Source: an uncultured Butyricicoccus sp. (GTDB taxonomy: Bacteria > Bacillota > Clostridia > Oscillospirales > Butyricicoccaceae). From it: a DNA stretch of 31,492 bases. Both the position numbers and the translations under genes were made by a program. The notes beneath the pieces are model-generated. The model was not told the DNA's origin. It did no database searches and saw only the letters and a program-made list of their open reading frames with translations. This document shows positions 1 to 6,697 of the stretch, in pieces. Every line of letters starts with the position of its first letter. Position 1 is the stretch's first letter. The stretch covers positions 1 to 31,492 of the forward strand of contig UQVU01000006.1 of assembly GCA_900544475.1 (NCBI GenBank). The letters are read 5' to 3'.

Positions 1-199
1 CGTTCTGGATGTTGGTGACGTCGGTGGTCATGCGGGTGACCAGGCCCGCGGTGGAGTACTTGTCAATGTTGGCAAAGCTGAAGGTCTGGATGTTGCGGAA
101 CATGCCGCGGCGCAGGTTGCGGGCAAAGCCCGTGGCCGCGTGGGAGCCGGCCACCGCGCCCAGAATGCCGAACAGCAGGCCGAACAGCGCCGCGCTGCT
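1..199 (-). pseudogene. ABC transporter permease domain fragment (both ends missing)
   Basis: Read on the minus strand with codons ending at position 2, the frame gives GFARNLRRGMFRNIQTFSFA followed by NIDKYSTAGLVTRMTTDVTN. This is the classic first half of the transmembrane domain of type I ABC exporters of the MdlB/multidrug family, up to the conserved region after TM helix 2. The frame is open to the window edge, so the gene continues to the left. On its 5' side, recognisable similarity stops near position 199, and the start codon and first helix are absent. It faces the plus-strand frame that runs into the dehydrogenase gene. I see a real coding fragment; whether it is a rearranged pseudogene or an assembly join cannot be told from sequence alone. 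Confidence 0.7.
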
Positions 200-1723
200 G
201 CGGCAGAAAAGGCGAAAGTCGAACCCAGACAGCCGTCCGCGGCCGCAAAACCGCTGCCGGACGGCTTAAATGAGGATGAAAAGACCATCGTCACGCTTGT
301 GCGGGACGGTGTGAGCACGCCCGAGGAGCTGATCGACCGCTGCTACCGCGACTGCGACCACCTGTCCCTGTCCGTTACGCTCTACTCCAACGGCACCATC
401 AACAAGGAGATCGTCGCCTCCGTCACCGAGAGCCTCAAGCTCAGCGAGGACGGCGCACGCCTCAAGGAAGTTTTCGCGGCTCCCTCGCTCCAGATGGTCA
501 CCTTTACCCTCACCGAAAAGGGCTACGCCATCCAGAACGACGCGCATGATTTCCTGCCCGACTACAAGGCCGACATGGAAAACGGCCCGGAGTCCTGCCA
601 CTCCTTCTTCGGCAAGCTCGCGGCTCTCTGCCTCGGCCGCGTCCGCGCAGGTCTTTCGCCGCTCGCGCTCGTTTCTCTCGACAACTGCTCGGATAACGGC
701 GTTCGTCTGGAACGCGCCATGCGCTACATGACCCAGAGCTGGATGAACCGCGGCTTTATCACCGAGGACGAGTATTTTGCCCTCATCAAGAAGAACACCT
801 ATCCGCTGTCCATGATCGACAAGATCACCCCGCATCCGGACGAGCGCATCGCCAAGGCGCTCACCGAGGACGGCGTCGAGGGCGCGCAGCCGTTCGTCAC
901 CGCCAAGGGCACGGTCGGCGCGATTTACGTCAACTCGGAAAATCCGCACTACCTGCTCATCGAGAATGCGTTCCCGAACGGCCATCCGCCGCTGGAGCAG
1001 TGCGGCGTTATCATCACCCGCCGCGACATCGTTGAGAAGTCCGCGCAGATGAAGGTTTCCACCTGCATGAACCCGATGGATACCGCACTCGGCATCTACG
1101 GCTGCCTGCTCGGCTACACGCAGGTCAGCGCAGAGATGAAGGACAAGGAGCTTGTCAACCTCATCACCCGCCTGAGCGAGAACGAGGCCATGCCGATGGT
1201 CGCAGACCCCGGCGTTATCGACCCCGAGGCATTCCTGCACGAGGTTCTGGGCGAGCGTTATCCGAACCCGTTCCTTCAGGACTCCCCGCAGCGTACCGCG
1301 ACCGATACCTCCCGTAAGATCGCGCCGCGCTTCGGCACGACTCTTTACGCTTACTACAACTCCATGCTGCCCGCACACCGCGCGACCAAGCTGGTTTATA
1401 TCCCGCTCGTACTCGCCGGCTGGCTGCGCTACCTTGTCGGCGTGGACGACCGCGGCGACGCTTTCGAGCTTAGCCCGGACCCGAACATCGAGCACGTCCG
1501 CAGCCTGATGGGCAACCCGAAACTCGGCGACGAGTGCCCGGAGGCACAGCTGTATCCTCTGCTCGCAAACCGCTACTACTTCGGCGTCAACCTGTTTGAG
1601 ATCGGCGTCGGCGAGACCGTTGTCCGTATGTTCAACGAGCTCAACCGCGGCCCGCGCGCAATCCGCGAGACCCTCAAGAAATACTGCGGCGAGGAAAAGG
1701 CCGAAGAGTGGATCTTCGACTGA
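140..1723 (+). CDS. Mannitol dehydrogenase / fructuronate reductase family protein, N-terminus replaced
   Basis: From about position 325 the protein matches the long-chain polyol dehydrogenase family (UxuB/MtlD type), which reduces fructuronate to mannonate or interconverts mannitol and fructose with NAD(P). Landmarks are LIDRCYRDCDHLSLSVTL, PSLQMVTFTLTEKGYA, LVSLDNCSDNG, SMIDKITP, DAFPNGHPPLE, ATDTSRKIAPRFG and IPLVLAGWLRYLVGVDD. The usual first 90-100 residues, which carry the glycine-rich NAD-binding loop (GAGNIFR type), are missing, and their place is taken by unrelated sequence. The conserved K-x5-N-P-x-H active-site stretch reads MKVSTCMNPMD, with Asp where His is expected. The frame is open to the window's left edge; GTG at 140 is only the first in-frame start candidate, and I see no good ribosome-binding site there. 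The gene is probably intact in the organism if the junction is an artefact, otherwise non-functional. Confidence 0.75.
   Translation: MGAGHRAQNAEQQAEQRRAAAAEKAKVEPRQPSAAAKPLPDGLNEDEKTIVTLVRDGVSTPEELIDRCYRDCDHLSLSVTLYSNGTINKEIVASVTESLKLSEDGARLKEVFAAPSLQMVTFTLTEKGYAIQNDAHDFLPDYKADMENGPESCHSFFGKLAALCLGRVRAGLSPLALVSLDNCSDNGVRLERAMRYMTQSWMNRGFITEDEYFALIKKNTYPLSMIDKITPHPDERIAKALTEDGVEGAQPFVTAKGTVGAIYVNSENPHYLLIENAFPNGHPPLEQCGVIITRRDIVEKSAQMKVSTCMNPMDTALGIYGCLLGYTQVSAEMKDKELVNLITRLSENEAMPMVADPGVIDPEAFLHEVLGERYPNPFLQDSPQRTATDTSRKIAPRFGTTLYAYYNSMLPAHRATKLVYIPLVLAGWLRYLVGVDDRGDAFELSPDPNIEHVRSLMGNPKLGDECPEAQLYPLLANRYYFGVNLFEIGVGETVVRMFNELNRGPRAIRETLKKYCGEEKAEEWIFD
203..330 (+). other. DprA-like C-terminal winged-helix segment fused in frame
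   Basis: The plus-strand translation here has an Ala/Pro/Lys-rich linker, then LPDGLNEDEKTIVTLVRDGV, then STPEELIDRC. This resembles the linker and start of the C-terminal winged-helix domain of the DNA-processing protein DprA (a Leu-Pro-rich linker, a short acidic helix, then a DELI-type helix). It is not part of any mannitol dehydrogenase family member I know. It enters the dehydrogenase frame at about 320-336, where both families can carry an ELIDR-like stretch. The DprA assignment is by eye and tentative; an unrelated linker plus helix is possible. Confidence 0.35.
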
Positions 1724-1754
1724 TTTTCCCCTGAAAAAGTTCACAGATAACACG

Positions 1755-1791
1755 AAAGCACCGACCATTTTACCGTGGCCGGTGCTTTTTT
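1755..1791 (+). terminator. Rho-independent terminator after the dehydrogenase gene
   Basis: AAAGCACCGACCA pairs with TGGCCGGTGCTTT around an 8-nt loop (one mismatch) and is followed by a T run, 31 nt after the stop codon. The stem is largely symmetric, so it may also slow transcription arriving from the xdh genes on the other strand. Confidence 0.85.
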
Positions 1792-1841
1792 GTTAAAAAT
1801 GTTTATTCTCTGCACAGAGGAACGGCGGAAACGCTGCCGCT

Positions 1842-1862
1842 CAGCCTCGGAAGGCTGTTTTT
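1842..1862 (+). terminator. Second short hairpin with T tract
   Basis: CAGCCT, a CGGA loop and AGGCTG form a 6-bp stem followed by TTTTT. The T run is on the plus strand and overlaps the stop codon of the convergent molybdenum-hydroxylase gene. It could act as a back-up terminator for plus-strand read-through. Confidence 0.5.
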
Positions 1863-4143
1863 ACTCCCCCATTACTACCATTTCGGGGGTAATCGGCAGT
1901 TCATAGAACCGCTTGCCGGTGGCGTTATACACCGCGTCCGCAATCGCCGGAAGCGGCGTATTGATAACGACCTCGCCGATCGACTTTGCGCCGAACGGGC
2001 CTGCGCCCTCGTAGCTGCACTCGAAGTCCACGCGGATGTGTCCGATGTCCACACGCGCCGGGATTTTGTACTGGAGGAAGGAATTTTCCGCGAGAACACC
2101 CTTTTCGTTATAGGTGACGTTCTCGGTCAGCGCCATGCCGATGCCCTGCAGCAGACCGCCCTCGGCCTGCACGCGGGTCAGATTGGGGTTGATGGGCGTG
2201 CCGCAGTCCACCGCCGCCGCGTAGTCGATGACCGAAATCTCACCGGTTTCCTTATCAAGCTCGATTTCCGCCGCGCCGACCATATACGGCGGGGGCGAAA
2301 TCTCCGAGGAGTGCGAAACCGTTGCTTCAAGGGCGTGATGGTTGTTTACCTGCGTCGCAGCGCCGATTTCTTCGAGCGTCACGCTCTTCCCTGCCTGCTC
2401 GCCGCTCTCCACACGCACGCACGCGCCGTCAAACGAAACGTCCTCCGCGGTCACGCCGAGCATTTCCGCGCCGAACGCTATGATTTTGCCGCGCAGTTCG
2501 AGCGCACACTTCTCGGTCGCCTTGCCGGTGACGTAGGTCGTGCTCGAAGCGTAGGAGCCGGAGTCATACGGCGAGGAATCCGTATCCGCGCCGAGGGTGA
2601 TTACCTTGTCGAGCGGACAGTCGAGCACCTCCGCCGCAATCTGCGCGAGCGTAGTGTCGCAGCCGGTGCCCATGTCGGCCGCCGCGATGCGCAGCGTATA
2701 GAAGCCGAAGTCGTTGAGCGTCAGCGACGCCGAGCCGACGTCCACATTCGTGATTCCCGAGCCCTGCATCGCCATGCCCATGCCGACCGCGCGGACCTTG
2801 CCGCCTCCCATGTCGCGCACCGGATATTTATTATCCCAGTCGATCATCTCGCGCACACGGGCAAGGCAACGGTCGAGCGCACAGCTCGTGTTGACCTGAC
2901 CGTAGTAGGCCGGCATGACGTCGCCCTCCTTGACGATGTTCTTCTCGCGGATGTCGAACGGGTCCATGCCGAGCTTCGCGGCCAGCTCGTTCACCGCGCT
3001 CTCGACCGCGAAAAGACCCTGCGTTGCGCCGTAGCCGCGGTACGCGCCGGCCGACATGATGTTGGTATAAACGACGTCGCTCGTGAAGCGGAACGCCTCC
3101 GCCTTGCCGTAAAGCGGAATGGACTTGTGGCCGGACAGGCCGACCGTTGTCGGGCCGTGCTCGCCGTAAGCGCCCGTGTTCGAGAGCGTATACAGGTCGA
3201 TGCCGCGCACAATGCCGTCCTTGGTCGCGCCGAGGCGCACGTGCATCTGCATCTCATGGCGCGGCGAGGACGCGGTCTGGCTCTCGACACGGCTGAAAAT
3301 GATCTTGGAGGGCTTTTTCGTCATCCACGTGACGAACGCCGGATAGACTGCGCTGACAGCGGTCTGCTTTGCGCCGAAACCGCCGCCGATACGCGGCTTG
3401 GTCACACGGATCATGCTTTTCGGGATATGCAGCGCGTTCGCGATAATGCGGCGCGTGTGGAACACGATCTGGGTCGAGCTTAATACGTTCAGTCGGCCGT
3501 AGGGGTCGATGCTGCAATAGGTGCGGAAGGTTTCCATCATGGCCTGCTGGCAGGCGCGGGTGTGGTACACGTGGTCGATTACGATGTCGCAGTCCGCGAG
3601 CACCGCGTCGATGTCGCCGTTGCCGCACTCATCGTGCGCGCACAGGTTGCGCTTATTATCTGCGCCGACCGGCGACAGGCTCTCCCAGTTATCCTCGGGA
3701 TGGACGAGGATGGGGTTGTCCTTGGCCTTGGTGAAGTCGAGCAGCGGCTCAAGCACCTTGTACTTGACCTTGATGAGGCGCATCGCCTTTTCCACGCACT
3801 TCTCGTCCTCGCCCGCAACAATGGCAACGACGTCGCCGACAAAGCGCACATGGCGGTCGATGACCAGACGGTCATAGGGACTCGCCTCGGGATAGGTCTG
3901 ACCGGCCTGCGTATAGCGGCGGCCGTCCTGCGGCACATCCTCCCATGTGAAAATGCGCTCCATGCCGGGCACCTTCATGGCGGCGGCGGTGTTGATGCTC
4001 TCAACGATGGCGTTCGCGTGGGGCGAGCGCAGGAGTCCCACGTACAGGCAGTTTTCCGGTATCACGTCGTCCATGTAGACCGGCTGACCGGTGACGAGCT
4101 GCATCGCGTCCTTTTTGCGCAGCGGTTTGTTTACGACCTTCAT
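1861..4143 (-). CDS. xdhA: Xanthine dehydrogenase-type molybdenum hydroxylase, molybdopterin-binding large subunit
   Basis: A 760-aa catalytic subunit of the xanthine dehydrogenase/aldehyde oxidoreductase family. It binds the molybdopterin cytosine dinucleotide cofactor and hydroxylates purines or similar N-heterocycles, passing electrons to the FeS and FAD subunits. Visible motifs are the Moco-binding loop GGGFGAK (residues 253-259), the substrate-pocket stretch AYRGYGATQ (367-375), DMGTGCDTTLAQIAAE (around 485-500) and GAKSIGE near the C-terminus, whose Glu (about residue 724) is the expected catalytic base. ACQQAMMETF (197-206) is typical of clostridial XdhA. I chose ATG at 4143 because it overlaps the preceding TGA (ATGA) and follows a GAGGAGGG site; a longer frame reaching 4332 only shadows the FeS gene. 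It is the last gene of the xdhB-xdhC-xdhA order. The substrate is inferred from the nearby xanthine permease and is not proven. Confidence 0.9.
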   Translation of the reverse strand: MKVVNKPLRKKDAMQLVTGQPVYMDDVIPENCLYVGLLRSPHANAIVESINTAAAMKVPGMERIFTWEDVPQDGRRYTQAGQTYPEASPYDRLVIDRHVRFVGDVVAIVAGEDEKCVEKAMRLIKVKYKVLEPLLDFTKAKDNPILVHPEDNWESLSPVGADNKRNLCAHDECGNGDIDAVLADCDIVIDHVYHTRACQQAMMETFRTYCSIDPYGRLNVLSSTQIVFHTRRIIANALHIPKSMIRVTKPRIGGGFGAKQTAVSAVYPAFVTWMTKKPSKIIFSRVESQTASSPRHEMQMHVRLGATKDGIVRGIDLYTLSNTGAYGEHGPTTVGLSGHKSIPLYGKAEAFRFTSDVVYTNIMSAGAYRGYGATQGLFAVESAVNELAAKLGMDPFDIREKNIVKEGDVMPAYYGQVNTSCALDRCLARVREMIDWDNKYPVRDMGGGKVRAVGMGMAMQGSGITNVDVGSASLTLNDFGFYTLRIAAADMGTGCDTTLAQIAAEVLDCPLDKVITLGADTDSSPYDSGSYASSTTYVTGKATEKCALELRGKIIAFGAEMLGVTAEDVSFDGACVRVESGEQAGKSVTLEEIGAATQVNNHHALEATVSHSSEISPPPYMVGAAEIELDKETGEISVIDYAAAVDCGTPINPNLTRVQAEGGLLQGIGMALTENVTYNEKGVLAENSFLQYKIPARVDIGHIRVDFECSYEGAGPFGAKSIGEVVINTPLPAIADAVYNATGKRFYELPITPEMVVMGE

Positions 4144-4613
4144 GCCCTGCCCTCCTCTTTCTGCTTTTTCCATGCGAGAAACGCCTGAATGCCGCGCAGC
4201 TGACCCTCGTAGCCAGTGCAGCGGCACAGATTTCCGGCGAGGTATTCCTTGATTTCGTCCTCGCTCGGGTACTCCTTCTCGCGGAAGAGCGCGAGCGCGT
4301 TCATGATGAAGCCGGGGTTGCAGAAGCCGCACTGCTCCGCGCCCTGGTCGGCGATAAACGCACCGAACTCCGCCGCCTCGTCCTGAAGGCCCTCCAGAGT
4401 CGTGATGCTGTGGCCGTCCGCACGGGCGACCAGCATCGAGCAGGACAGGATGGGCGTGCCGTCCATGAATACCGTGCAGAGGCCGCAGTTTGCGGTCTCG
4501 CAGCCGCGCTTGACGCTCTTGCAGCCGTGGGCGCGCACGAAGTCGATGAGCAGCGTATCCGGCGCAACGTCATCGACGATTTTCTTTCCGTTTAAGTTTA
4601 TCGTGATAAGCAT
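4140..4613 (-). CDS. xdhC: Molybdenum hydroxylase [2Fe-2S] subunit
   Basis: A 157-aa electron-transfer subunit with two [2Fe-2S] clusters. The plant-ferredoxin-type N-terminal domain carries Cys38, Cys43, Cys46 and Cys58 (GCETANCGLC, then SC). The C-terminal helical domain carries Cys95, Cys98, Cys130 and Cys132 (QCGFCNPGFI and NLCRCTGYEG). All eight ligands expected for the family are present, so it should carry electrons from the Mo centre to the FAD subunit. ATG at 4613 lies 10 nt after the FAD gene's stop and has a GGGAG site. An upstream extension to 4817 is a shadow inside the FAD gene. The 4-nt overlap with the large subunit suggests translational coupling. The xdhC symbol follows E. 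coli subunit naming and should not be confused with the XdhC/CoxI maturation factor. Confidence 0.92.
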   Translation of the reverse strand: MLITINLNGKKIVDDVAPDTLLIDFVRAHGCKSVKRGCETANCGLCTVFMDGTPILSCSMLVARADGHSITTLEGLQDEAAEFGAFIADQGAEQCGFCNPGFIMNALALFREKEYPSEDEIKEYLAGNLCRCTGYEGQLRGIQAFLAWKKQKEEGRA

Positions 4614-4623
4614 AGTTCTCCCT

Positions 4624-5394
4624 TTACTCCGCCGTGGTTTCCAGTGCTTCCGCCGCGCGGCGGACGAGCGTGCCGACAAGTCTGCGGCGGTAAGCCTCGC
4701 TGCCGCGCATATTCGAGCCAAGCTCGATTTCACTCTGCACCTGTGCCGCCATCTGCTCGGGCGTGCCCTTTTCCGGGGCAAACAGCCGGGCACGAGCCGG
4801 GCGCGAGCCGACAGCAAAGCGGTAAACGTCCCCCTCGCGCACGGACGCGCAGGTAAGTGACGGCAGGTCGGTCTTTGTCGGGCGCACCGAGCGGTAGTCG
4901 AAGCGCACGCCCGCCTTTTTCGGCACGATAACGCGCACGAGAATGTCGCGGTCCTTCTTCATTTCGGCGTACTCGGAAAGCGGCAGAACGCCGCCCTTAA
5001 AGAGCTCGACCGACGCATCGAGCGCCAGGAACATCGTCAGCACATCGGAAAAGCCGAAGCGGCTGTACAGGCTGCCGCCGAGGGTCGCAAGGTTGCGCAG
5101 CTGCACGCCGACGATGTGGCGGACGCTTTCGCGCAGGGCGCCGCCGGTGTAGGCGGCGAGTCCCTCGTGGGTTTCGAGCGTGCGCAGCGTGGTCATTGCG
5201 CCGATGCGGAACTCGGTTTCGGTCTCCTCGACCGTGTCCAGACCCAGACCGGACAGGTCGATCGCCGTGCCGACGTTCAGCGTTTCCATCTTGAGCCAGA
5301 TCATGCCGCCGATAACGCGGTTCGATTTTTTCTGGTTCAGCTCATACGCTTCTTCGAGCGACTGAACCCTTTTATATTCCCGTATCGTGATCAT
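4624..5394 (-). CDS. xdhB: Molybdenum hydroxylase FAD-binding subunit (divergent FAD loops)
   Basis: A 256-aa medium subunit of the XdhB/CoxM type: an N-terminal FAD_binding_5 domain and a C-terminal CO-dehydrogenase flavoprotein-like domain (from about residue 165). It would pass electrons from the FeS subunit to NAD or another acceptor. The family's first pyrophosphate loop (AGGT-D) reads NRVIGGMIWLKM here, and the second (TIGGN) reads LATLGGSLYSRFGFSDV. I recall similar variants in other clostridial homologues, so this looks like a subfamily trait rather than decay. It is shorter than the usual 280-290 aa. ATG at 5394 follows an AGAGGA site. As first gene of the operon it is transcribed away from the regulator gene. 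The family is certain; flavin binding and the electron acceptor are not. Confidence 0.85.
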   Translation of the reverse strand: MITIREYKRVQSLEEAYELNQKKSNRVIGGMIWLKMETLNVGTAIDLSGLGLDTVEETETEFRIGAMTTLRTLETHEGLAAYTGGALRESVRHIVGVQLRNLATLGGSLYSRFGFSDVLTMFLALDASVELFKGGVLPLSEYAEMKKDRDILVRVIVPKKAGVRFDYRSVRPTKTDLPSLTCASVREGDVYRFAVGSRPARARLFAPEKGTPEQMAAQVQSEIELGSNMRGSEAYRRRLVGTLVRRAAEALETTAE

Positions 5395-5455
5395 TTGTGT
5401 AATATCCTCTCTGCATCAGGGCGGCGGTGCGCCCGAGGTGTCTGTTCTGTCTTTT

Positions 5456-5480
5456 ATTTTACCATACTTTCTGGTATAAT
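5456..5480. promoter_or_regulatory. Divergent promoter palindrome: back-to-back extended -10 boxes
   Basis: ATTTTACCA (5456-5464), a 7-nt spacer and TGGTATAAT (5472-5480) form an inverted repeat with one mismatch. Read on the plus strand, the right arm is an extended -10 box (TG-n-TATAAT) for the modE-like gene. Read on the minus strand, the left arm is TG-n-TAAAAT for the xdh operon. Neither has a convincing -35, which fits TGn-dependent or activator-assisted promoters. The two polymerase sites overlap, so the directions should compete. Confidence 0.6.
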
Positions 5481-5482
5481 GT

Positions 5483-5506
5483 CGTTATCAATATGAATAT
5501 ACAACG
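5483..5506. promoter_or_regulatory. ModE-box-like operator palindrome
   Basis: A 24-bp imperfect inverted repeat with half-sites CGTTATCAAT and ATATACAACG separated by ATGA; the outer CGTT/AACG is perfect and seven of ten positions pair. The E. coli ModE box has the form CGTTATATA-spacer-TATATAACG. It lies just downstream of the plus-strand -10 box, over the expected start site of the modE-like gene, which is a position suited to autorepression, and upstream of the xdh promoter. Confidence 0.5.
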
Positions 5507-5533
5507 AGTTTTTTTCTGTGCGAGGTGAGAAAT

Positions 5534-5875
5534 ATGCGTCCGGTGATCCGGGTATATCTGTATGACGAAAAAGGCGAGCGGTTTTTCGGGGACGGGCCGC
5601 TGCGGCTGCTGCATCTGGTCGAGCAGACGGGTTCGCTGCGCTCGGCGGCGCAGACGATGGGCATGGCGTACACCAAGGCGCTGCATCTGCTGCGGCACGC
5701 GGAGAGCGTGCTCGGCTTTGCGCTGACGCGGCGGCAGATCGGCGGACGGGGCGGCGGCGGCAGCGTCCTGACCGAGGAGGCGAAGGCGTTTATGGCGAAA
5801 TACGAAAACTACCGGGAGGAATGCGTGCGTGCGGACAGAGAGCGCTTTGCGCGGCACTTTCCCGATGAAGTCTGA
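5534..5875 (+). CDS. ModE-type winged-helix regulator, DNA-binding domain only
   Basis: A 113-aa protein matching the N-terminal DNA-binding domain of the molybdate-responsive regulator ModE (LysR-like winged helix). The helix-turn-helix is GSLRSAAQTMGMAYTKALHL (about residues 31-50), followed by the wing and GGGSVLTEEA. Full-length ModE (about 260 aa) also has two molybdate-binding MOP/TOBE domains; these are absent, so it cannot sense molybdate in the known way. ATG at 5534 is preferred over GTG at 5525 because it is well spaced from GAGGTGAG. Its 3' end overlaps mocA by 11 nt, so the two are probably translated together. Its position between the divergent xdh genes and a ModE-box-like palindrome suggests it controls both transcripts; this is inference. 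Confidence 0.8.
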   Translation: MRPVIRVYLYDEKGERFFGDGPLRLLHLVEQTGSLRSAAQTMGMAYTKALHLLRHAESVLGFALTRRQIGGRGGGGSVLTEEAKAFMAKYENYREECVRADRERFARHFPDEV

Positions 5876-6491
5876 GACGGTCGGCGCGGTCATCATGGCA
5901 TCGGGACTGGCGCGGCGGTTCGGCTCGAACAAGCTGCTCGCGGATTTCGGCGGCGAGCCGATGTTGTGCCGGGTGCTCCGCGCGACCGAGGGTATTTCGC
6001 CGCGCATCGTCGTCACGCGCTCGGAAGATGTCCACAGGCTGTGCGTTTCTCTGGGCGTACCCGTGCTGCTGCACCCCCTTCCCCACCGGAGCGACACCGT
6101 GCGTCTGGGTCTTGACGCCCTGCTGCGCGAAACTCCCGAGCTCTGCGGCTGTCTGTTTGCGCCGGGCGACCAGCCGCTGCTGCGCCGCGAAACGGTGGAT
6201 GGGCTGTGCGGCGCGTTTCTGGAAACGCCGGAAAAGGAGCGGACGATTTACCGTCTGGCCCGGAAGGAAGCCGGTGCACCCGCCGTCCCCGGCAGTCCCG
6301 TGCTGTTCGGACGCGCGTATTTTGACGCGCTGCTGCATCTGCCCGAGGGCAAGGGCGGCGGCGTGGTGGTGCGGCGGCACCCGGAGAGCGTGCACCTGTT
6401 TGCTGCCGCGCATCCGGCGGAAACCGATGACGCCGACACGCCGGAGGCGCTGGAAAGGCTGCTGAGCATTTACTTCACCCTTGGAGTGTGA
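5865..6491 (+). CDS. mocA: MocA-type molybdenum cofactor cytidylyltransferase
   Basis: A 208-aa nucleotidyltransferase of the MobA/MocA family. The signature MASGLARRFGSNK (residues 11-23, the L-x2-G-x3-R-x-G-x2-K NTP loop) and APGDQPLL (the metal-binding Asp region) are both clear. MocA adds CMP to molybdopterin to make the cytosine dinucleotide form that xanthine-dehydrogenase-type enzymes require, which matches the hydroxylase genes on the other side of the regulator. ATG at 5865 overlaps the end of the modE-like gene; an earlier start at 5829 lies deeper in that gene and lacks a ribosome-binding site. A MobA (GMP-adding) role is less likely given the neighbours. Confidence 0.85.
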   Translation: MKSETVGAVIMASGLARRFGSNKLLADFGGEPMLCRVLRATEGISPRIVVTRSEDVHRLCVSLGVPVLLHPLPHRSDTVRLGLDALLRETPELCGCLFAPGDQPLLRRETVDGLCGAFLETPEKERTIYRLARKEAGAPAVPGSPVLFGRAYFDALLHLPEGKGGGVVVRRHPESVHLFAAAHPAETDDADTPEALERLLSIYFTLGV

Positions 6492-6493
6492 AA

Positions 6494-6571
6494 AAGGGCA
6501 TTCGCCCATCTATGGGCGAAAAATCCTGCCCTTCGAGGGGGAATTTCTGTGCCGATTGCACAAAATCCTCG
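6494..6571 (+). other. Nested hairpins between mocA and the permease promoter
   Basis: AAGGGCA (6494-6500) and TGCCCTT (6527-6533) enclose a perfect 9-bp hairpin, TTCGCCCAT/ATGGGCGAA (6501-6520). Directly after it, CGAGG (6534-6538) and CCTCG (6567-6571) enclose TGTGC/GCACA. The first starts 3 nt after the mocA stop. There is no T tract, so it is not a canonical terminator; mRNA 3'-end protection or a factor-dependent terminator is possible. Confidence 0.5.
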
Positions 6572-6588
6572 AGATAGGTTCAGCTGCA

Positions 6589-6617
6589 TTTACAAATTGT
6601 TTGCCTTTTGTTATAAT
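6589..6617 (+). promoter_or_regulatory. Sigma-A-type promoter of the nucleobase permease gene
   Basis: -35 TTTACA (6589-6594), a 17-bp spacer and a perfect -10 TATAAT (6612-6617). Transcription would start near 6624, giving a leader of about 75 nt. Confidence 0.8.
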
Positions 6618-6632
6618 TTACTTGCATATCAT

Positions 6633-6664
6633 GGCGTTTCGCCTGTTTCGGCAGAGGAAACGCC
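6633..6664 (+). promoter_or_regulatory. Leader stem-loop before the permease ribosome-binding site
   Basis: GGCGTTTC (6633-6640) pairs with GAAACGCC (6657-6664), with a short inner GCC/GGC pairing. It occupies most of the short leader and ends about 20 nt before AAGGAG (6685-6690). It does not fit the purine or PRPP riboswitch patterns I know; a simple structural or protein-binding role is possible. Confidence 0.4.
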
Positions 6665-6697
6665 CCAAAAAGAGAAATAATTTTAAGGAGTGTGGGT

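Noticed and set aside
5395..5455. A Moco riboswitch in the xdh leader
   Set aside because: The leader is only about 55 nt with one small GGGCG/CGCCC hairpin, too short for the known Moco RNA.
5534..5875. ModE-like protein as a LysR-family metabolite regulator
   Set aside because: It has only the winged helix and no effector domain; the RVYLYDEKGERFFGDGPLRL start and the mocA overlap fit ModE better.
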